Counted from the first letter of the stretch, positions 1 to 5,704 are shown. The stretch is DNA of 5,704 nt from Clostridiales bacterium (GCA_019421975.1 JAHZEE010000098.1:958-6661), one strand, 5' to 3'. A program made the numbers and translations. Notes: generated by a model from the letters alone, not told the origin.

Positions 1-35
1 GTGAAATTGGGGGTGAACAGTGTTTTAAATTGCAT
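1..35 (-). CDS. 5' end of a gene leaving the window; possible NADH:flavin oxidoreductase (Old Yellow Enzyme family)
   Basis: Only the first 11 codons and two bases are visible, reading MQFKTLFTPNF on the minus strand from an ATG at 35-33. A strong ribosome binding site (TAAGGAGGA, minus strand, 41-49) ends five bases before the ATG, so the start is well supported. The LFTP segment a few residues in resembles the N-terminus of Old Yellow Enzyme-type oxidoreductases, which often read LFxP before an IG...KNR motif, but the diagnostic KNR part is outside the window, so the family is a guess. The gene follows tetR in the same direction, separated by a terminator and a 21-bp inverted-repeat site, and is a natural candidate target of that regulator. 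That a gene starts here is likely; its product is uncertain. Confidence 0.6.
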   Translation of the reverse strand, partial: MQFKTLFTPNF

Positions 36-40
36 GTGAT

Positions 41-49
41 TCCTCCTTA
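41..49 (-). promoter_or_regulatory. Ribosome binding site of the partial gene
   Basis: The minus strand reads TAAGGAGGA, a near-perfect anti-16S match, five bases before the ATG at 35-33. It is the main reason for calling a gene start in these few bases. Confidence 0.75.
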
Positions 50-50
50 C

Positions 51-71
51 ATACATACCGAACGAATGTAT
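51..71. promoter_or_regulatory. Putative TetR operator, copy 1 (upstream of the partial gene)
   Basis: A 21-bp site with perfect 6-bp outer arms (ATACAT and ATGTAT) and a partly symmetric core. It matches the reverse complement of the site at 767-787 at 20 of 21 positions. It lies between the tetR terminator and the ribosome binding site of the gene starting at 35, where a bound repressor would block initiation. Its size and symmetry fit TetR-family operators. A promoter for the partial gene must lie near here, but no convincing -35/-10 pair was found: TTGTTC (82-77) and TATGTA (57-52) on the minus strand are 19 bases apart and would start the transcript inside the ribosome binding site. Confidence 0.7.
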
Positions 72-78
72 AAGCGGA

Positions 79-104
79 ACAAAAATGCCTCCGGGGGAGG
101 CATT
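79..104 (-). terminator. Intrinsic terminator of the tetR gene
   Basis: On the minus strand a perfect 9-bp stem (AATGCCTCC / GGAGGCATT, arms 104-96 and 92-84) closes a 3-base loop and is followed by a short T run. The tetR stop codon (105-103) lies at the base of the stem. It separates tetR from the gene starting at 35, so that gene probably depends mainly on its own promoter. Confidence 0.85.
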
Positions 105-753
105 ATGATTCAGGCAGGCCCAGGTGGTCGATGGCATTCTGGACCACTGACATGGTCTGCGCGTCCAGAAAGGGCAGGCCCAGACGGTTGAAGAGGTCCT
201 GCAGAAATTCCAGCTTTTGAAGCAGCTCCGGCCTGGTGGCGGGAAAGACGGAGGGCAGAAGCCAGAGGCTGGTGAGAAGCGGGAAGAGCTCCGCGATCTG
301 CGCGGGGTACGCCGTCTGGATCGAGCCGTCCGCGATGCCCTCCTCCAGCAGCTGCCGCCAGCGCGGCGCAATGATGGTATTGTCTGCCTCGATCACGCGG
401 GCCAGGATCCGGGGATTTTTCAGCAGCGGCAGGCTCTGGCGGCTGAGCTCCTGGGCAGAGGGGATGGCGTGCGCCAGCTGGATGACGGTGCGGATCTTCT
501 CGAGGCCGTTCAGATCCGTGCGGCGCTGCACGGCGTCAAAGGGGTTGTGCTCGTAGAACAGCCGGTCGCCGAGGGCGTCCATGATGTCCTCTTTGGATTT
601 GAAGTGGTGGTAGATCGCGCCTTTGGTGAGGCCGTGCAGCTCCCCGACGATGTCCTGGATGGTGGTGTTGTCATAGCCCTTCTCCAAAAACAGCCGCTGT
701 GCGGCGTCCAGAATCCGCTCGACCGTGACCTCGGGATATTTGTTTCTTGCCAT
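103..753 (-). CDS. TetR/AcrR-family transcriptional regulator
   Basis: A 216-residue protein, typical of TetR-family repressors (about 190-220), which bind DNA as dimers and release it on binding a small ligand. The N-terminal domain at about residues 11-60 shows the family pattern: an ILDAAQRLFLEKGYDNTTI helix pair, then the recognition helix region LTKGAIYHHFKSKEDI. Residues from about 65 to 216 are a helical ligand-binding domain too variable to name a ligand. The ATG at 753-751 is preceded on the minus strand by AGGGAG at a suitable distance. The gene has its own promoter (813-786) overlapped by a 21-bp inverted repeat, with a second copy upstream of the next gene, suggesting autorepression and control of that neighbour. 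Family is certain; ligand and targets are inferred. Confidence 0.93.
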   Translation of the reverse strand: MARNKYPEVTVERILDAAQRLFLEKGYDNTTIQDIVGELHGLTKGAIYHHFKSKEDIMDALGDRLFYEHNPFDAVQRRTDLNGLEKIRTVIQLAHAIPSAQELSRQSLPLLKNPRILARVIEADNTIIAPRWRQLLEEGIADGSIQTAYPAQIAELFPLLTSLWLLPSVFPATRPELLQKLEFLQDLFNRLGLPFLDAQTMSVVQNAIDHLGLPES

Positions 754-766
754 GGCAGTTCTCCCT

Positions 767-787
767 ATACATTCGTTTGGTATGTAT
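767..787. promoter_or_regulatory. Putative TetR operator, copy 2 (tetR promoter)
   Basis: A 21-bp site with perfect 6-bp outer arms (ATACAT / ATGTAT). It differs at one core base from the inverted copy at 51-71. It overlaps the last bases of the tetR -10 box and covers the expected transcription start, just before the ribosome binding site, so bound repressor would shut off tetR itself. The repeat is seen; binding by this TetR is inferred from position. Confidence 0.75.
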
Positions 788-813
788 TATATCAGAAAAT
801 TCGCGCGCGTCAA
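786..813 (-). promoter_or_regulatory. Sigma-A-type promoter of tetR
   Basis: On the minus strand TTGACG (813-808) and a consensus TATAAT (791-786) are 16 bases apart. Transcription would start near 779, inside the 21-bp operator, leaving a leader of about 26 bases. The -35 box follows the T run of the surface-protein terminator almost directly. Confidence 0.85.
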
Positions 814-853
814 GCAAAAAAGAAGCCTGAAGCAAATTTGCTTCAGGCTTCTT
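814..853 (-). terminator. Palindromic intrinsic terminator of the surface protein gene
   Basis: A perfect inverted repeat, each arm 17 bp (820-836 and 837-853) with no spacer; a hairpin would open the central AATT-type bases as a loop. On the minus strand it is followed by six T residues, and it lies 13 bases after the stop codon of the SLH gene. The plus strand has no T run after the stem, so it works mainly for minus-strand transcription. It insulates tetR from the upstream gene. Confidence 0.9.
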
Positions 854-865
854 CGCATCTGGCGG

Positions 866-3304
866 TTATTTTGCGATGTTCTCACAGAAGTTCATCATGA
901 TCTGTGCGACCTCTGCGCGGGTCGCGGTGCTGGTGGGATCGAGCACATTGGAGCTCTTGCCGGTGCAGAGCTTTGCGCCGACGGCCCACTGCATGGCGTC
1001 CTCCGCCCAGTCGGAGACGCTATCGCCGTCGCGATACTTGGTCAGATCGCCGGAGGCAGAGACATCGTAGTCCTTGTACTGCGCATAGCGGTAGAGGATG
1101 GCGGCCATCTGCTCCCGGGTGATGTTGTTCTCCGGGCCAAAGGCGCCGCTGCCATAGCCCAGCACGATTCTCTGCTCTGCAGCCCAGTTGACCGCATCTG
1201 CATACCAGGCGTTGGAGGGCACATCGCTGAAGGCGCTGCCGCGGACGCTGGGCTTGCCCTCCAGGTTATAGAGGATCTGCGCAATCATGGCGCGGTTCAG
1301 CTTGCTGTTGGGGCTGAACCTGGTCGAGGAGGTGCCGTTCATGGTCTCGTTGTCGCTGACATACTGGACAGCCTCATAGAACCAGTCGCCCGAATCCACA
1401 TCCTTGAAGGGGAGGGAGCTGGTCTTGCCCTCCTGCTGGAAGGTGGCCTTGACGGTGACCTGGGAGGCCGGCATGTCAAAGGTGTACTTGGTGTCGTTCT
1501 TCTTCGTATAGTCGACCTTGTCGCCGCTGGCATCCGTGATGCTCAGGCGGTCAAGCACATAGCCCTTGTCCGCAGAGACGGTCAGGGTGATCTGCGTGCC
1601 CCGGGTGGCCCTGGCGGTGCCGGCGGTCACCTCGCCGTTCTTGGCGTCCTCAATATACACGGAATAGGTCTTGGAGGGCTTACGGTTCGAGCTTTTGCGC
1701 TCGTTGACCAGATACTCCGATTTGCCATCGCCCTTGATTTCCGAGACGGCATAGCCGGAGCCGGCGGTGACAGAGCCGGTGAAGCTGTGGCCGTTGAAGT
1801 CCACGGTGAAGTGCACCACGCGGCCCACGGTCACCTTCTCGCTGTTGTCCTTCAGAAGCTGGATGGTCTCGTCGTTCTGGACCGCTGCGACAGCGGCGGC
1901 CAGGGTCTGATACCGGGTCTCGCCGATGACCGCGCCGGCCTCGGAGGCGGGCTGGCTGTGGGCCTCATCCGTCGTCCAGTCCTGCTTGGCGATCTGGATA
2001 TAGTAGCTGTTCTCGTTGGGCGCTGCAATGGAGTTGTCCTTCAGCGCGTCGAGCGTCACATCTGCAGGGAACGCATCCTGGCTGTTCCACACCAGAATAC
2101 CGACAAACGCGGTCTCGCCGGTGTAGTCGAAGCCGATGGTATTGCCGGTGATGGCGAGCTTGCCGCTCTCGTAGTTCAGCACATGGATGCCGCCGCGAAG
2201 CTGGGCGCCCGTGATGGTGATATCCCCGTTGCCGCCCAGAAAGCGCATGGCGCCCTCGCCCTGCTTGTCATAGCTGGGGCCTGCGGCAGCGGTCTTGTAG
2301 GTGCCGCCCTCGACCGTCAGGTTGGCGGCGTTCTCCTGGACCAGAAGCGCAATGCCGCTCTCAGAAAGGACGGTCAGCTGCTTCAAGGTGACATCGCTGG
2401 CGGCCACGGTCAGCGCATTGGCGGCCGAAGCGTCGTGGATGGTAAAGCCATTGCCGTCAATCACAACGCCCTGGGCGTTGACCGTGACAGCGCCCTCCAC
2501 ATCCTCCATCAGCTTGACGGTATCGCCGGCTTCGGCGGCGGCAAGCGCGCCGGCCAGGGTCTGATAGTTGTAGGTCGTACCGTTGTGGATGCGCACCGCC
2601 GCAACCGTCGTTGGGAAGCGCTCCTGTTCGTGGCCGTCTGCCAGGCCGGTGTTGTCCTTGTCAAAGGAGACGGTGGCCTTGCCGGAGATGGCGCCGTCGG
2701 TGATGTCGTCGACCGAATAGCCATAGGTCGTGTCCTTGTAAGTACACTTGGAGATGGTGACCGCAGGGCCTGCCGCGGCCGGATCCGTCACAGGGTTGGC
2801 ATATACGGCGCAGTACAGATTCTCAAAGGTGCAGCCGGTCAGCGTGACCTTGGCGCTGCTGTTGAAATTGATGAGCGCCGCATAGCCCTGGGAGGTACCG
2901 TTTGTGTTTTTGAAGTTGACATTTTCAACCGTGAGGACAGTGCCGGACAGCAGGCCCTCCAGGTTGTTCTCCGCCCTTCCGGAGAAGACGCCGCCGCCTG
3001 CAAAGGAAATGGTCTTGGCCTCTCCGTCGGACTTCACCGTGATGGTCCTGTCCGCGGGAACCAGAACCGGCCCTGTCAGGGTCAGATCGGATTTCAGGAC
3101 AATGTCTCCCAGCTCTGTGCCAAGGGCGTCGACTGCCTCCTGAATCGTCCTGTAGGTCGATTCCACGGCCTCCGCATTGGCATCCACATAGACGGTCTTG
3201 CGCTCTGCTGTAGGTCCTTCGGTGGCCAATGCTGCAACCGGAAGCATGGTGAGTACCATACAGAAGACCAGTAAGAGCGCCAGACATTTCTTTGAAGCTT
3301 TCAT
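866..3304 (-). CDS. Secreted cell-surface protein with beta-helix-like repeats, an InlB-B-like repeat and three SLH motifs
   Basis: An 812-residue protein. Residues 1-27 form a Sec signal peptide: basic start MKASKK, hydrophobic core, likely cleavage after ALA27. Residues about 37-98, 234-285 and 457-508 are related modules with a YQTL-type helix start, an AxAA helix and a D(T/E)(V/I)xLLxD strand. Between them, at about 100-200 and 285-430, are short beta-rich rungs (VTLTGCTF, VTISKCTY, LAITGNTI) typical of right-handed beta-helix proteins. Residues 545-624 resemble the divergent InlB B-repeat domain. SLH motifs lie at about 631-683 (FKDV...LNRAM), 691-744 (FSDV...ITREQ) and 752-812 (third; ATRAE). 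SLH repeats usually anchor proteins to pyruvylated wall polymers, so it should sit on the cell surface. No catalytic residues were recognised; an adhesin or structural role is possible. Start: ATG after AAAGGAGGA. Confidence 0.92.
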   Translation of the reverse strand: MKASKKCLALLLVFCMVLTMLPVAALATEGPTAERKTVYVDANAEAVESTYRTIQEAVDALGTELGDIVLKSDLTLTGPVLVPADRTITVKSDGEAKTISFAGGGVFSGRAENNLEGLLSGTVLTVENVNFKNTNGTSQGYAALINFNSSAKVTLTGCTFENLYCAVYANPVTDPAAAGPAVTISKCTYKDTTYGYSVDDITDGAISGKATVSFDKDNTGLADGHEQERFPTTVAAVRIHNGTTYNYQTLAGALAAAEAGDTVKLMEDVEGAVTVNAQGVVIDGNGFTIHDASAANALTVAASDVTLKQLTVLSESGIALLVQENAANLTVEGGTYKTAAAGPSYDKQGEGAMRFLGGNGDITITGAQLRGGIHVLNYESGKLAITGNTIGFDYTGETAFVGILVWNSQDAFPADVTLDALKDNSIAAPNENSYYIQIAKQDWTTDEAHSQPASEAGAVIGETRYQTLAAAVAAVQNDETIQLLKDNSEKVTVGRVVHFTVDFNGHSFTGSVTAGSGYAVSEIKGDGKSEYLVNERKSSNRKPSKTYSVYIEDAKNGEVTAGTARATRGTQITLTVSADKGYVLDRLSITDASGDKVDYTKKNDTKYTFDMPASQVTVKATFQQEGKTSSLPFKDVDSGDWFYEAVQYVSDNETMNGTSSTRFSPNSKLNRAMIAQILYNLEGKPSVRGSAFSDVPSNAWYADAVNWAAEQRIVLGYGSGAFGPENNITREQMAAILYRYAQYKDYDVSASGDLTKYRDGDSVSDWAEDAMQWAVGAKLCTGKSSNVLDPTSTATRAEVAQIMMNFCENIAK
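1898..2566 (-). repeat. 15-bp sequence repeated within the surface protein gene
   Basis: GGCCAGGGTCTGATA (plus strand) occurs identically at 1898-1912 and 2552-2566. Both copies encode the YQTLA helix start of the second and third repeat modules, so they fit a module duplicated within the gene. The surrounding bases have diverged, so the duplication is not recent. Confidence 0.7.
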
Positions 3305-3311
3305 TGCTTGC

Positions 3312-3320
3312 TCCTCCTTT
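3312..3320 (-). promoter_or_regulatory. Ribosome binding site of the surface protein gene
   Basis: The minus strand reads AAAGGAGGA, seven bases before the ATG at 3304-3302. It fixes the start that gives an intact signal peptide. Confidence 0.85.
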
Positions 3321-3329
3321 TAATGTTTT

Positions 3330-3359
3330 TCAAAACAGATCCGGGGATCTGAATTTTGA
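3330..3359. promoter_or_regulatory. Palindrome in the 5' leader of the surface protein gene
   Basis: CAGATCCGGGGATCTG (3336-3351) is a perfect inverted repeat with a 2-base centre. Six further flanking pairs (TCAAAA at 3330-3335, TTTTGA at 3354-3359) form after skipping two A bases at 3352-3353. It lies in the predicted leader between transcription start and ribosome binding site. It could be an mRNA hairpin affecting translation or stability, or a protein-binding site; no T run makes it a terminator on either strand. Confidence 0.55.
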
Positions 3360-3397
3360 CAATCTGGTGTAATAAAGGAAATTTCTCCTACGCATTT

Positions 3398-3426
3398 ATT
3401 ATAACACAGACCCAGAAAAAAATAAA
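3398..3426 (-). promoter_or_regulatory. Extended -10 promoter of the surface protein gene
   Basis: On the minus strand TGTTATAAT (3406-3398) is a consensus TATAAT with the TGn extension. The hexamer 17 bases upstream, TTTATT (3426-3421), is a weak -35, which an extended -10 can tolerate. Transcription would start near 3391, giving a leader of about 87 bases that contains the palindrome at 3330-3359. Confidence 0.7.
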
Positions 3427-3507
3427 ATGAAGGAATCTTAAGTTTTGCCGGCTGCAGGGCAATCGCGGCATTCTGGCCCTGCGGATTGTGGTATTTCAAA
3501 GCTGCAA

Positions 3508-3539
3508 TGAAACGGATGAATCGTTTCAACAAATCGTTT
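3508..3539. promoter_or_regulatory. Cluster of inverted and direct CGTTT half-sites, possible operator
   Basis: TGAAACG (3508-3514) and CGTTTCA (3522-3528) are perfect 7-bp inverted arms around a 7-base spacer. AATCGTTT at 3519-3526 recurs at 3532-3539, so the half-site repeats with a 13-base period. The cluster sits about 90 bases upstream of the XRE start and about 80 bases beyond the surface-protein promoter. A binding site for the XRE protein or another regulator is plausible but unproven. Confidence 0.4.
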
Positions 3540-3573
3540 ATCAAAATAAAACCAAAGGTTTTTGATTATCGAG

Positions 3574-3579
3574 TACAAT
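3574..3579 (+). promoter_or_regulatory. Possible -10 box of the XRE gene
   Basis: TACAAT matches the -10 consensus at five of six positions and would start transcription about 43 bases before the ATG at 3629. No recognisable -35 lies at the right distance (ACCAAA at 17 bases), so this is weak evidence; the promoter may need an activator. Confidence 0.35.
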
Positions 3580-3616
3580 ATGAAAAAAAAGGAAATTGGT
3601 CGAACGGATCGGGGAT

Positions 3617-3622
3617 GGAGGT
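3617..3622 (+). promoter_or_regulatory. Ribosome binding site that decides the XRE gene start
   Basis: GGAGGT directly touches the ATG at 3623, which is too close for initiation, and is six bases before the in-frame ATG at 3629. This favours 3629 over the ATG at 3623 and over the upstream TTG at 3596, which has no suitable site. Confidence 0.7.
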
Positions 3623-3628
3623 ATGCGA

Positions 3629-3994
3629 ATGAACCACTTGGGTGAAAAGATCAGGAAGTACAGAACCTCGCTCAAGATGACGCAGGCCGATTTTGCAGAT
3701 CGCCTGGATGTGACAGGCGCGGCGATCTCTGCCTATGAAAATGGGACGCGGCTGCCGTCATACGATGTGCTGGTCAAAATCGCCAATATTTTGAATGTGA
3801 CGACAGATGAGCTGCTGGGAAGAAGTAAATTGGAAAAGGAGAGTCTGGATGTGACGGAGCTCACCAACGATCAGCGCAGAAATCTCTCTGAGATGGCGGA
3901 GATCTACCGACAGTTCAACCGGACCTGCGAAGTTTTGTCAGATGAGACGAGAAAGCGGGCAGAACAGTTTATCAGCAGCGGATTTTTAAAATAG
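3629..3994 (+). CDS. XRE/Cro-CI-type helix-turn-helix regulator
   Basis: A 121-residue protein from the ATG chosen by the GGAGGT site, starting MNHLGEKIRKYR. Residues about 4-61 are an XRE-family HTH_3 domain with its standard landmarks: IRKYRTSLKMTQADFADRL, the recognition helix region VTGAAISAYENGTRLPS, and the closing LVKIANILNVTTDELLG. Residues about 70-121 are charged and helical, possibly for dimerisation, with no recognisable sensor, protease or cupin domain. It ends in a strong terminator, so it is a single-gene unit lying divergent to the surface protein gene and upstream of pflB. Its codons look more AT-rich than those of the flanking large genes, including TTA. It may autoregulate or act on either neighbour; targets cannot be read from sequence. 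Stand-alone XRE regulators of this size are common in clostridia. Confidence 0.92.
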   Translation: MNHLGEKIRKYRTSLKMTQADFADRLDVTGAAISAYENGTRLPSYDVLVKIANILNVTTDELLGRSKLEKESLDVTELTNDQRRNLSEMAEIYRQFNRTCEVLSDETRKRAEQFISSGFLK

Positions 3995-4030
3995 AGAGGC
4001 GGTTCGCAGAGGCCGCCTCTCTTTTATTTT
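3993..4030 (+). terminator. Intrinsic terminator of the XRE gene
   Basis: A perfect 10-bp stem (AGAGAGGCGG at 3993-4002, CCGCCTCTCT at 4013-4022) with a 10-base loop, followed by TTTATTTT. The stem begins within the XRE stop codon. It separates the regulator from pflB transcription. Confidence 0.92.
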
Positions 4031-4040
4031 AGAACATGGT

Positions 4041-4070
4041 TTGACTTTCTCCCCGAAAAAGGGGTATATT
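4041..4070 (+). promoter_or_regulatory. Sigma-A-type promoter of pflB with an inverted repeat in its spacer
   Basis: TTGACT (4041-4046) and TATATT (4065-4070) are 18 bases apart, each matching the consensus at five of six positions. Transcription would start near 4077. The spacer ends with CCCC (4051-4054), six bases, then GGGG (4061-4064), adjoining the -10 box; a protein bound there could block RNA polymerase. No Rex-type TTGTT...AACAA site, the redox operator often found before fermentation genes, was seen here. Confidence 0.8.
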
Positions 4071-4076
4071 TAAATC

Positions 4077-4212
4077 AGATCCTCCAATCCAAGAGGCAGC
4101 TGAGGCGCGCCGGGCTTCAGCGCCGGGCTATAAGCAGTCTGTTGACAGCCGATGGGTGATGCCATCGCGACATAGCGTGTTACAAAATTGCCTGAAGGAG
4201 GGACCAGATTCC
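4077..4212 (+). other. Structured 5' leader of pflB
   Basis: About 136 bases between predicted transcription start and the pflB ATG, with no credible gene. Two hairpins can form: arms GCTGAGGC (4099-4106) and GCTTCAGC (4114-4121), 8 bp with one G-U pair and a 7-base loop; and CGATGG (4150-4155) with CCATCG (4162-4167), 6 bp and a 6-base loop. GCGCCGGGCT occurs twice (4107-4116 and 4120-4129), 13 bases apart, so alternative pairings are possible. No T run suggests attenuation, and the conserved bases of the ZTP (pfl) riboswitch that I remember, notably GUCGUGAC, are absent. TTGACA at 4142-4147 is a consensus -35, but no matching -10 follows. Confidence 0.5.
4195..4202 (+). promoter_or_regulatory. 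Ribosome binding site of pflB
   Basis: AAGGAGGG lies 10 bases before the ATG at 4213, slightly long but acceptable. It supports 4213 over an in-frame ATG at 4159, whose extra codons do not resemble any pyruvate formate-lyase. Confidence 0.8.
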
Positions 4213-5704
4213 ATGAAAGAAATCAATGTCCGCGATTTTATCCAGACGCACTATACCCCCTACGATGGGGACGCACAGTTCCTCACCGGCCCGACGGAGC
4301 GCACGGTCAAGCTCTGGGACGAGGTCAAGGCGCTGATGGCCGAAGAGCGCGCGGCCGGCGGCGTGCTGGCGTTTGACACCCGGATCATCTCCGAGATCAC
4401 CTCCCATGCTCCCGGCTATATCGACCGGGAGCTGGAGCAGATTGTGGGTCTGCAGACGGACCGGCCGCTCAAGCGCGCCATCCTGCCCTTCGGCGGCATC
4501 CGGGTGGTGCGGACCTCCGTGGAGGAGCACGGCGGGACGCTGGACCCGGAGGTGGAGCGGATCTTCCGCTACCGCAAGACCCACAACGACGGCGTGTTCG
4601 ATGTCTACACGGACGAGATCAAGATTGCAAGAGAGAACAAGCTGCTGACCGGGCTGCCGGACGCCTATGGCCGCGGCCGGATCATCGGGGATTACCGCCG
4701 GGTGGCGCTCTATGGCGTGGACTTCCTGATTGCGCAGAAGCAGCGCGCGCTGCAGCAGTATGTCCACTACGATATGAGCGACGATCTGGTGCGCAAGCGC
4801 GAGGAGCTGCAAGAGCAGATCCGCGCCCTGCAGGAGCTCAAACAGATGGCGTCGTCCTACGGCTATGACATCAGCCAGCCGGCGCAGGACACCAGGCAGG
4901 CCATCCAGTGGCTCTACTTCGGGTACCTCGCCGCCATCAAGGAGCAGAACGGCGCGGCCATGTCTCTGGGGCGCACCTCCACCTTCCTGGACATCTATGC
5001 AGAGCGCGACCTGCAGAGCGGCCGGTATACGGAGCAGCAGATCCAGGAGCTGGTGGACCACTTTATCATAAAGCTCCGGATGGTGCGCTTTCTGCGCACC
5101 AAGGCCTACGACGAGCTGTTCTCCGGCGACCCCACCTGGGTGACGGAGTCGCTGGCCGGCATGGGCGTGGACGGCCGGCACCTGGTGACCAAGATGTCCT
5201 TCCGGTTTTTGCACACGCTGACCAATCTGGGGCCGGCGCCGGAGCCGAATCTGACCGTCCTGTGGAGCGAGCGCCTGCCGGCGCCGTTCAAGCGGTACGC
5301 GGCGGAGATTTCGATTCAGACCTCGGCCATCCAATATGAGAACGACGATCTGATGCGGCCGGAGCTGGGAGACGACTACGGCATCGCCTGCTGCGTCTCT
5401 CCCATGCGGATCGGAAAGCAGATGCAGTACTTTGGCGCCCGGGCCAATCTGGCCAAGGCGCTGCTGTACGCCATCAACGGCGGCCGGGATGAGCTCACGG
5501 GCAAGCAGGTGACGGCCCGCTATGCGCCCATCACGGGGGAATACCTGGACTACCAGGAGGTCAAGGAAAAATTTGAGGTGATGATGCGGCACCTGGCCAA
5601 GGTCTATATGAACGCCCTGTACTGCATCCACTATATGCACGACAAATACGACTACGAGCGCATCGAGATGGCGCTGATGGATGAGGATATGACGCGCACT
5701 ATGG
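4213..5704 (+). CDS. pflB: Pyruvate formate-lyase (formate acetyltransferase), 3' end beyond the window
   Basis: 497 codons of about 740-760 are visible. This cytoplasmic glycyl-radical enzyme converts pyruvate and coenzyme A to acetyl-CoA and formate in anaerobic fermentation. The protein aligns with E. coli PflB nearly end to end: [16 protein letters not shown] at the start, [53 protein letters not shown], and the active-site block [13 protein letters not shown]. Cys393 and Cys394 correspond to catalytic Cys418/Cys419 of E. coli, and Arg410 to the pyruvate-binding Arg435. The adjacent cysteine pair marks a true PFL rather than a glycerol or choline lyase relative, which have one. The start is about 25 residues inside that of E. 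coli, at the conserved core. The C-terminal glycine that carries the radical lies outside the window. The activating enzyme gene pflA would be expected downstream. Confidence 0.98.
   Translation, partial: MKEINVRDFIQTHYTPYDGDAQFLTGPTERTVKLWDEVKALMAEERAAGGVLAFDTRIISEITSHAPGYIDRELEQIVGLQTDRPLKRAILPFGGIRVVRTSVEEHGGTLDPEVERIFRYRKTHNDGVFDVYTDEIKIARENKLLTGLPDAYGRGRIIGDYRRVALYGVDFLIAQKQRALQQYVHYDMSDDLVRKREELQEQIRALQELKQMASSYGYDISQPAQDTRQAIQWLYFGYLAAIKEQNGAAMSLGRTSTFLDIYAERDLQSGRYTEQQIQELVDHFIIKLRMVRFLRTKAYDELFSGDPTWVTESLAGMGVDGRHLVTKMSFRFLHTLTNLGPAPEPNLTVLWSERLPAPFKRYAAEISIQTSAIQYENDDLMRPELGDDYGIACCVSPMRIGKQMQYFGARANLAKALLYAINGGRDELTGKQVTARYAPITGEYLDYQEVKEKFEVMMRHLAKVYMNALYCIHYMHDKYDYERIEMALMDEDMTRTM

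Larger units (their letters stand above)
3305..3628. other. Divergent intergenic region between the surface protein and XRE genes
   Basis: About 320 bases with no credible gene, AT-rich compared with the flanking surface-protein gene. It holds the minus-strand ribosome binding site, leader palindrome and promoter of the surface protein (to about 3426), then about 80 bases (3427-3507) in which I see nothing, then a cluster of CGTTT half-sites (3508-3539) and a possible -10 box for the XRE gene (3574-3579). Confidence 0.8.

Noticed and set aside
725..3274. An 849-codon open frame on the plus strand opposite the surface protein gene
   Set aside because: Its codons are in register with the minus-strand codons, so its stops would need TTA, CTA or TCA in the real gene, which this GC-rich gene nearly avoids; the frame ends exactly at a TTA for Leu11. 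The translation has no recognisable domain, while the minus strand has a signal peptide and SLH motifs.
3320..3544. A 74-codon minus-strand frame in the divergent intergenic region
   Set aside because: It has a TTG start without a ribosome binding site and runs over the promoter and leader of the surface protein gene.
3596..3628. A TTG start at 3596 adding 11 residues to the XRE protein
   Set aside because: No suitable ribosome binding site precedes it, and the HTH domain is complete from the ATG at 3629, which has GGAGGT at the right distance.
4142..4147. A consensus TTGACA as a second pflB promoter
   Set aside because: The bases 16-18 further on (around TCGCGA) do not resemble a -10 box.
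4099..4167. The pflB leader as a ZTP (pfl) riboswitch
   Set aside because: The element name and the CGCCGGGC sequence invited the idea, but the conserved GUCGUGAC part and the pseudoknot layout I recall are not present. Only a covariance-model scan could settle it.
4180..5640. A 486-codon minus-strand open frame opposite pflB
   Set aside because: It is also in register with pflB codons and open only because pflB lacks TTA, CTA and TCA there. The plus strand is clearly PflB.

Overview
The window looks like chromosomal DNA of a GC-rich, anaerobic, Gram-positive Firmicute, most likely a gut Oscillospiraceae/Clostridia relative. This is inferred from strong AAGGAGG-type ribosome binding sites, many intrinsic terminators, a secreted protein with a clostridial-style signal peptide and C-terminal S-layer homology (SLH) repeats, an oxygen-sensitive pyruvate formate-lyase, and TTA, CTA and TCA codons being almost absent from the two large genes. 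No mobile element, CRISPR array, tRNA or rRNA was seen.

Left part (1-813, minus strand): the first 11 codons of a gene leaving the window at base 1 (possibly an Old Yellow Enzyme-type flavin oxidoreductase), then a complete TetR-family regulator gene (103-753) with its own promoter and terminator. Two almost identical 21-bp inverted-repeat sites lie at 51-71, just upstream of the partial gene, and at 767-787, overlapping the tetR promoter. This suggests a regulator controlling itself and the gene after it.

Middle part (814-3440, minus strand): a single-gene unit for an 812-residue secreted cell-surface protein: signal peptide, beta-helix-like repeats, an InlB-B-like repeat and three SLH motifs. 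It has an extended -10 promoter, a palindrome in its 5' leader and a strong palindromic terminator.

Right part (3500-5704, plus strand): a small XRE-type helix-turn-helix regulator (3629-3994) with a strong terminator. A good sigma-A-type promoter follows, with a small inverted repeat between -35 and -10, then a leader of about 136 bases that can form hairpins, then the first two thirds of pflB, cut by the window end just before codon 498.

The genes form four separately transcribed units. The XRE gene is divergent from the surface protein gene and lies upstream of pflB, so it could act on either, but nothing proves this. I see no clearly new multi-gene system. The points most worth a second look are the paired TetR operators and the structured pflB leader with its promoter-spacer palindrome.
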